DNA of 64,000 nucleotides from Erythroxylum novogranatense. Taxonomy: Eukaryota > Streptophyta > Magnoliopsida > Malpighiales > Erythroxylaceae. The stretch covers positions 135,125,475 to 135,189,474 of the forward strand of contig CM057228.1 of the NCBI GenBank assembly GCA_029891385.1, read 5' to 3'. The position numbers were made by a program, and so were the translations under genes. Under the pieces are notes generated by a model. That model ran no database searches. It saw nothing but the letters and a program-made list of their open reading frames with translations, and was not told where the DNA came from. Below, in pieces: positions 62,246 through 64,000 of the stretch (positions are counted from its first letter, which is position 1; every line of letters starts with the position of its first letter).

Positions 62246-62647
62246 AATACTTAGAAATTGTTTAAGAATTGAAAATAAGAAAATATTGATCAAGGTTGTT
62301 TGCCTTGTCATTTTGGTTAAAAGTCTCCCCCTCAATCATATAAATCATTGAATGTAATAACTTTGTAAAAACAAACTCCCCTAATCAAAAGACTAAAATA
62401 TCAATTTCAATTTTCAATTAGACTCCCCCTTTTTGTTATAATCAAAAAGTAAAGCAATTTGGAAACTAAAAATATAATACCAAACACAAATGTGAAGAGG
62501 AGTAAATTGCCATCATAAAAACATAAGGAACAGAAGAGCATAAGTCATTACTAGCAAACATAAGAGATCTTAAGTAGGAAAATAAAAACACCCAAACTAG
62601 AAGGAACACAAGAGAATAATGTTGATCAAGGTAAGATGCAAAACATA

Positions 62648-63107
62648 TCAAGAAGCAGAATCATCATGCCTACACCCTAGTTTGTCAAAAATCTTCTTGA
62701 TGTTCTTCTCCAGGCGGGTAAGCATGCTGCGTTGCTCATCAATATTTCTTTCCATACTCATAAGCATATCTAGTTGATCATCATTTCGCTCATTCATCTC
62801 TTCCAACTGAGCTCGAATTGCCTGAAGATCAGCTTGGGATATTTCACTTCTCTGCATACTACTCGGCCTAGAGCTGCTGGGGCGTTCACTTGCCCTCTTA
62901 GAGCGCTGTTTTCTGGAAACTCGCTCACCCTCCAAGGTCAAACTGAGTTTTTCAACGTGATAGGAATAGACCCATCCTTTCTCCACTGTTTTAACAAGTT
63001 TCATGCTGCGGAGATTATAAGTAGTGAATCTCCAACTCTGAGGATAAGGAAAATGTTCATAGACCTTGAGATTGCACTTTTGGAGTTTTGCCATGTGAGT
63101 GATCAGT
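62648..63107 (-). pseudogene. Coiled-coil ORF remnant of element E, cut by an LTR
   Basis: C-terminal part of an open frame lying between pol (off-window) and the 3' LTR of element E, the place where SIRE-type elements carry an extra env-like or unknown ORF. About 150 residues remain: a compact part (VYEHFPYPQSWRFTTYNLRS), a basic Ser-rich linker, and a predicted coiled coil (RAQLEEMNERNDDQLDMLMS onward), ending CRHDDSAS. Upstream sequence in the same frame (63108-63184) belongs to the inserted Gypsy-like LTR, so the native N terminus is displaced. I cannot tell an env-like protein from another transposon ORF. Confidence 0.5.
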
Positions 63108-63513
63108 TGTAACACCCCACTCCCGCATGACCCGAACCCGATATCGTTGGTGATATCCGAGTCCGTGCCCCGCGAGGGTGGCATACTACATCAGTCGGTT
63201 AAAACTCATTACACATATATTTTTTTTGGACCAATCATTCCACGTCAAAAGGAAATAGTTTCCGTTATTACACGATCACGCAGAAGTAGTAAACAGTAGA
63301 AAATCTTTGCAGTTATAATTATTACTATCATTTAGCAATATTTTACAGTAACCAAACAGTTCACATACTAATCAGTTTACAAAGATTGCAGAATACAACA
63401 TTAAGAAATACTAATGCAGATGTGAACTGATCCCGACCTCTATCTCAACTTGCACCCAGGAGGTATACTCCCGTGTCAAACGGGGTACTCTTCTAGTCCT
63501 AAAAAATAGATTG

Positions 63514-63572
63514 CAATTTTGGATGAGTTTGCGAACTCAATGAGGAACCATCATCGATGGTTCTCCCAATTC
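63514..63572 (+). other. Conserved three-way-junction motif, LTR copy 4
   Basis: Hairpins TGAGTT/AACTCA (loop TGCG) and AACCATC/GATGGTT (loop ATC) are intact; the closing helix is weaker here. Confidence 0.6.
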
Positions 63573-63837
63573 ATGCATCATATAACAAATTACATTAATA
63601 AGGCGGTCTTAGTAATGATAATACGATCAATATTACGATCAATTACACGATTAATTTCACGTCAATTTCACGATCACGTAAAAATAAGACGTCCACAATC
63701 AATATAGGCAATCACACAAGACAACATCATACGATCATGTAGAGCAAAAGCTATTTCAGCATTCAAGATATAGTATGCAATGCACTTGTGACCCTTTTTG
63801 ATTTTATTTGAGATCGTGACCGAAAGCGCATAAACAA

Positions 63838-63985
63838 TGCTTGATGGGCGCTTAGCGTCTAGGAAGTAGAACTTCCTTGAGCTTGAAGCTTCGCGATGTC
63901 GATATCGGTCGATGGGCGCTTAGCGTCTAGGAGTAGACTCCTTCGAGCTCGGCTTCGCAATATCGATGATCGATGGCAACTTCGG
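63838..63985. repeat. Tandem duplication, about 70 bp, in LTR D
   Basis: GATGGGCGCTTAGCGTCTAG occurs at about 63843 and 63912, each followed by a similar CTTC(G)AGCT...TTCGC stretch. Confidence 0.8.
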
Positions 63986-64000
63986 TTCACAATTTTCCTT

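Larger units (their letters stand above)
63108..64000 (+). mobile_element. Gypsy-like LTR (D), runs off the right edge
   Basis: Begins TGTAACACCCC and shares long stretches with the starts of 7666-14045 and 51158-53525 (CCCGAACCCGATATCG, GAGGGTGG). Inserted in the element E open frame; the five bases before it are TCAGT. Whether it is a solo LTR or a full element cannot be seen. Confidence 0.85.

Overview
The window is nuclear DNA from a flowering plant, most likely a eudicot. The evidence is spliced genes with GT-AG introns, a class III peroxidase with the standard plant intron layout, plant-specific DnaJ/DUF3444 genes, a nuclear tRNA-Pro, and a heavy load of Copia and Gypsy-like LTR elements plus a CACTA DNA transposon. 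No prokaryotic operon or CRISPR array was seen.

Layout. (1) 1-19565 is a retrotransposon nest. A short-LTR Copia element (A, plus strand) is split inside its integrase by a Copia element in the opposite orientation (B, 1209-17165, 5-bp target duplication TTTTA). Element B carries a solo Gypsy-like LTR (7666-14045), and that LTR is itself split by an inverted solo LTR of related sequence (9482-12951, target duplication TAAGG). (2) About 19890-28360 is a decayed CACTA (En/Spm-like) transposon with TNP2-type transposase, DUF4218/DUF4216-type remnants and a 0.53-kb internal duplication. (3) 28805-46358 is the genic island: a class III peroxidase, a small acidic orphan protein, a BRCT-domain chromatin/DNA-repair type protein, tRNA-Pro(AGG) and a DnaJ/DUF3444 gene. 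All protein genes are on the minus strand. (4) 46359-56072 is a Copia element with intact-looking LTR borders and target duplication TCCTA but a gutted interior. It holds another Copia LTR in reverse, which holds another solo Gypsy-like LTR (target duplication ATAAA). (5) 56723-59634 is a second DnaJ/DUF3444 gene, a tandem paralogue of the first including its leader intron. (6) 59700-64000 has an AT-rich repeat that is an inverted copy of one at 34.4-35.2 kb, then the 3' end of a reverse SIRE/Maximus-like Copia element, and a fourth Gypsy-like LTR running off the right edge.

The host genes have no obvious shared pathway. The peroxidase is secreted and acts in the cell wall. The BRCT protein is predicted nuclear and probably linked to DNA damage or chromatin. 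The two DnaJ proteins are co-chaperone-like nuclear candidates. The clearest unusual signals are the multi-level nests dated by perfect target duplications, a conserved RNA-like three-way-junction motif shared by all four Gypsy-like LTRs, a 205-216-bp tandem array inside one LTR, a probable frameshift in the first DnaJ gene, and a TQ-motif cluster in the BRCT protein. I did not find a convincing new biological system. The three-way-junction motif is the nearest to an undescribed functional element.
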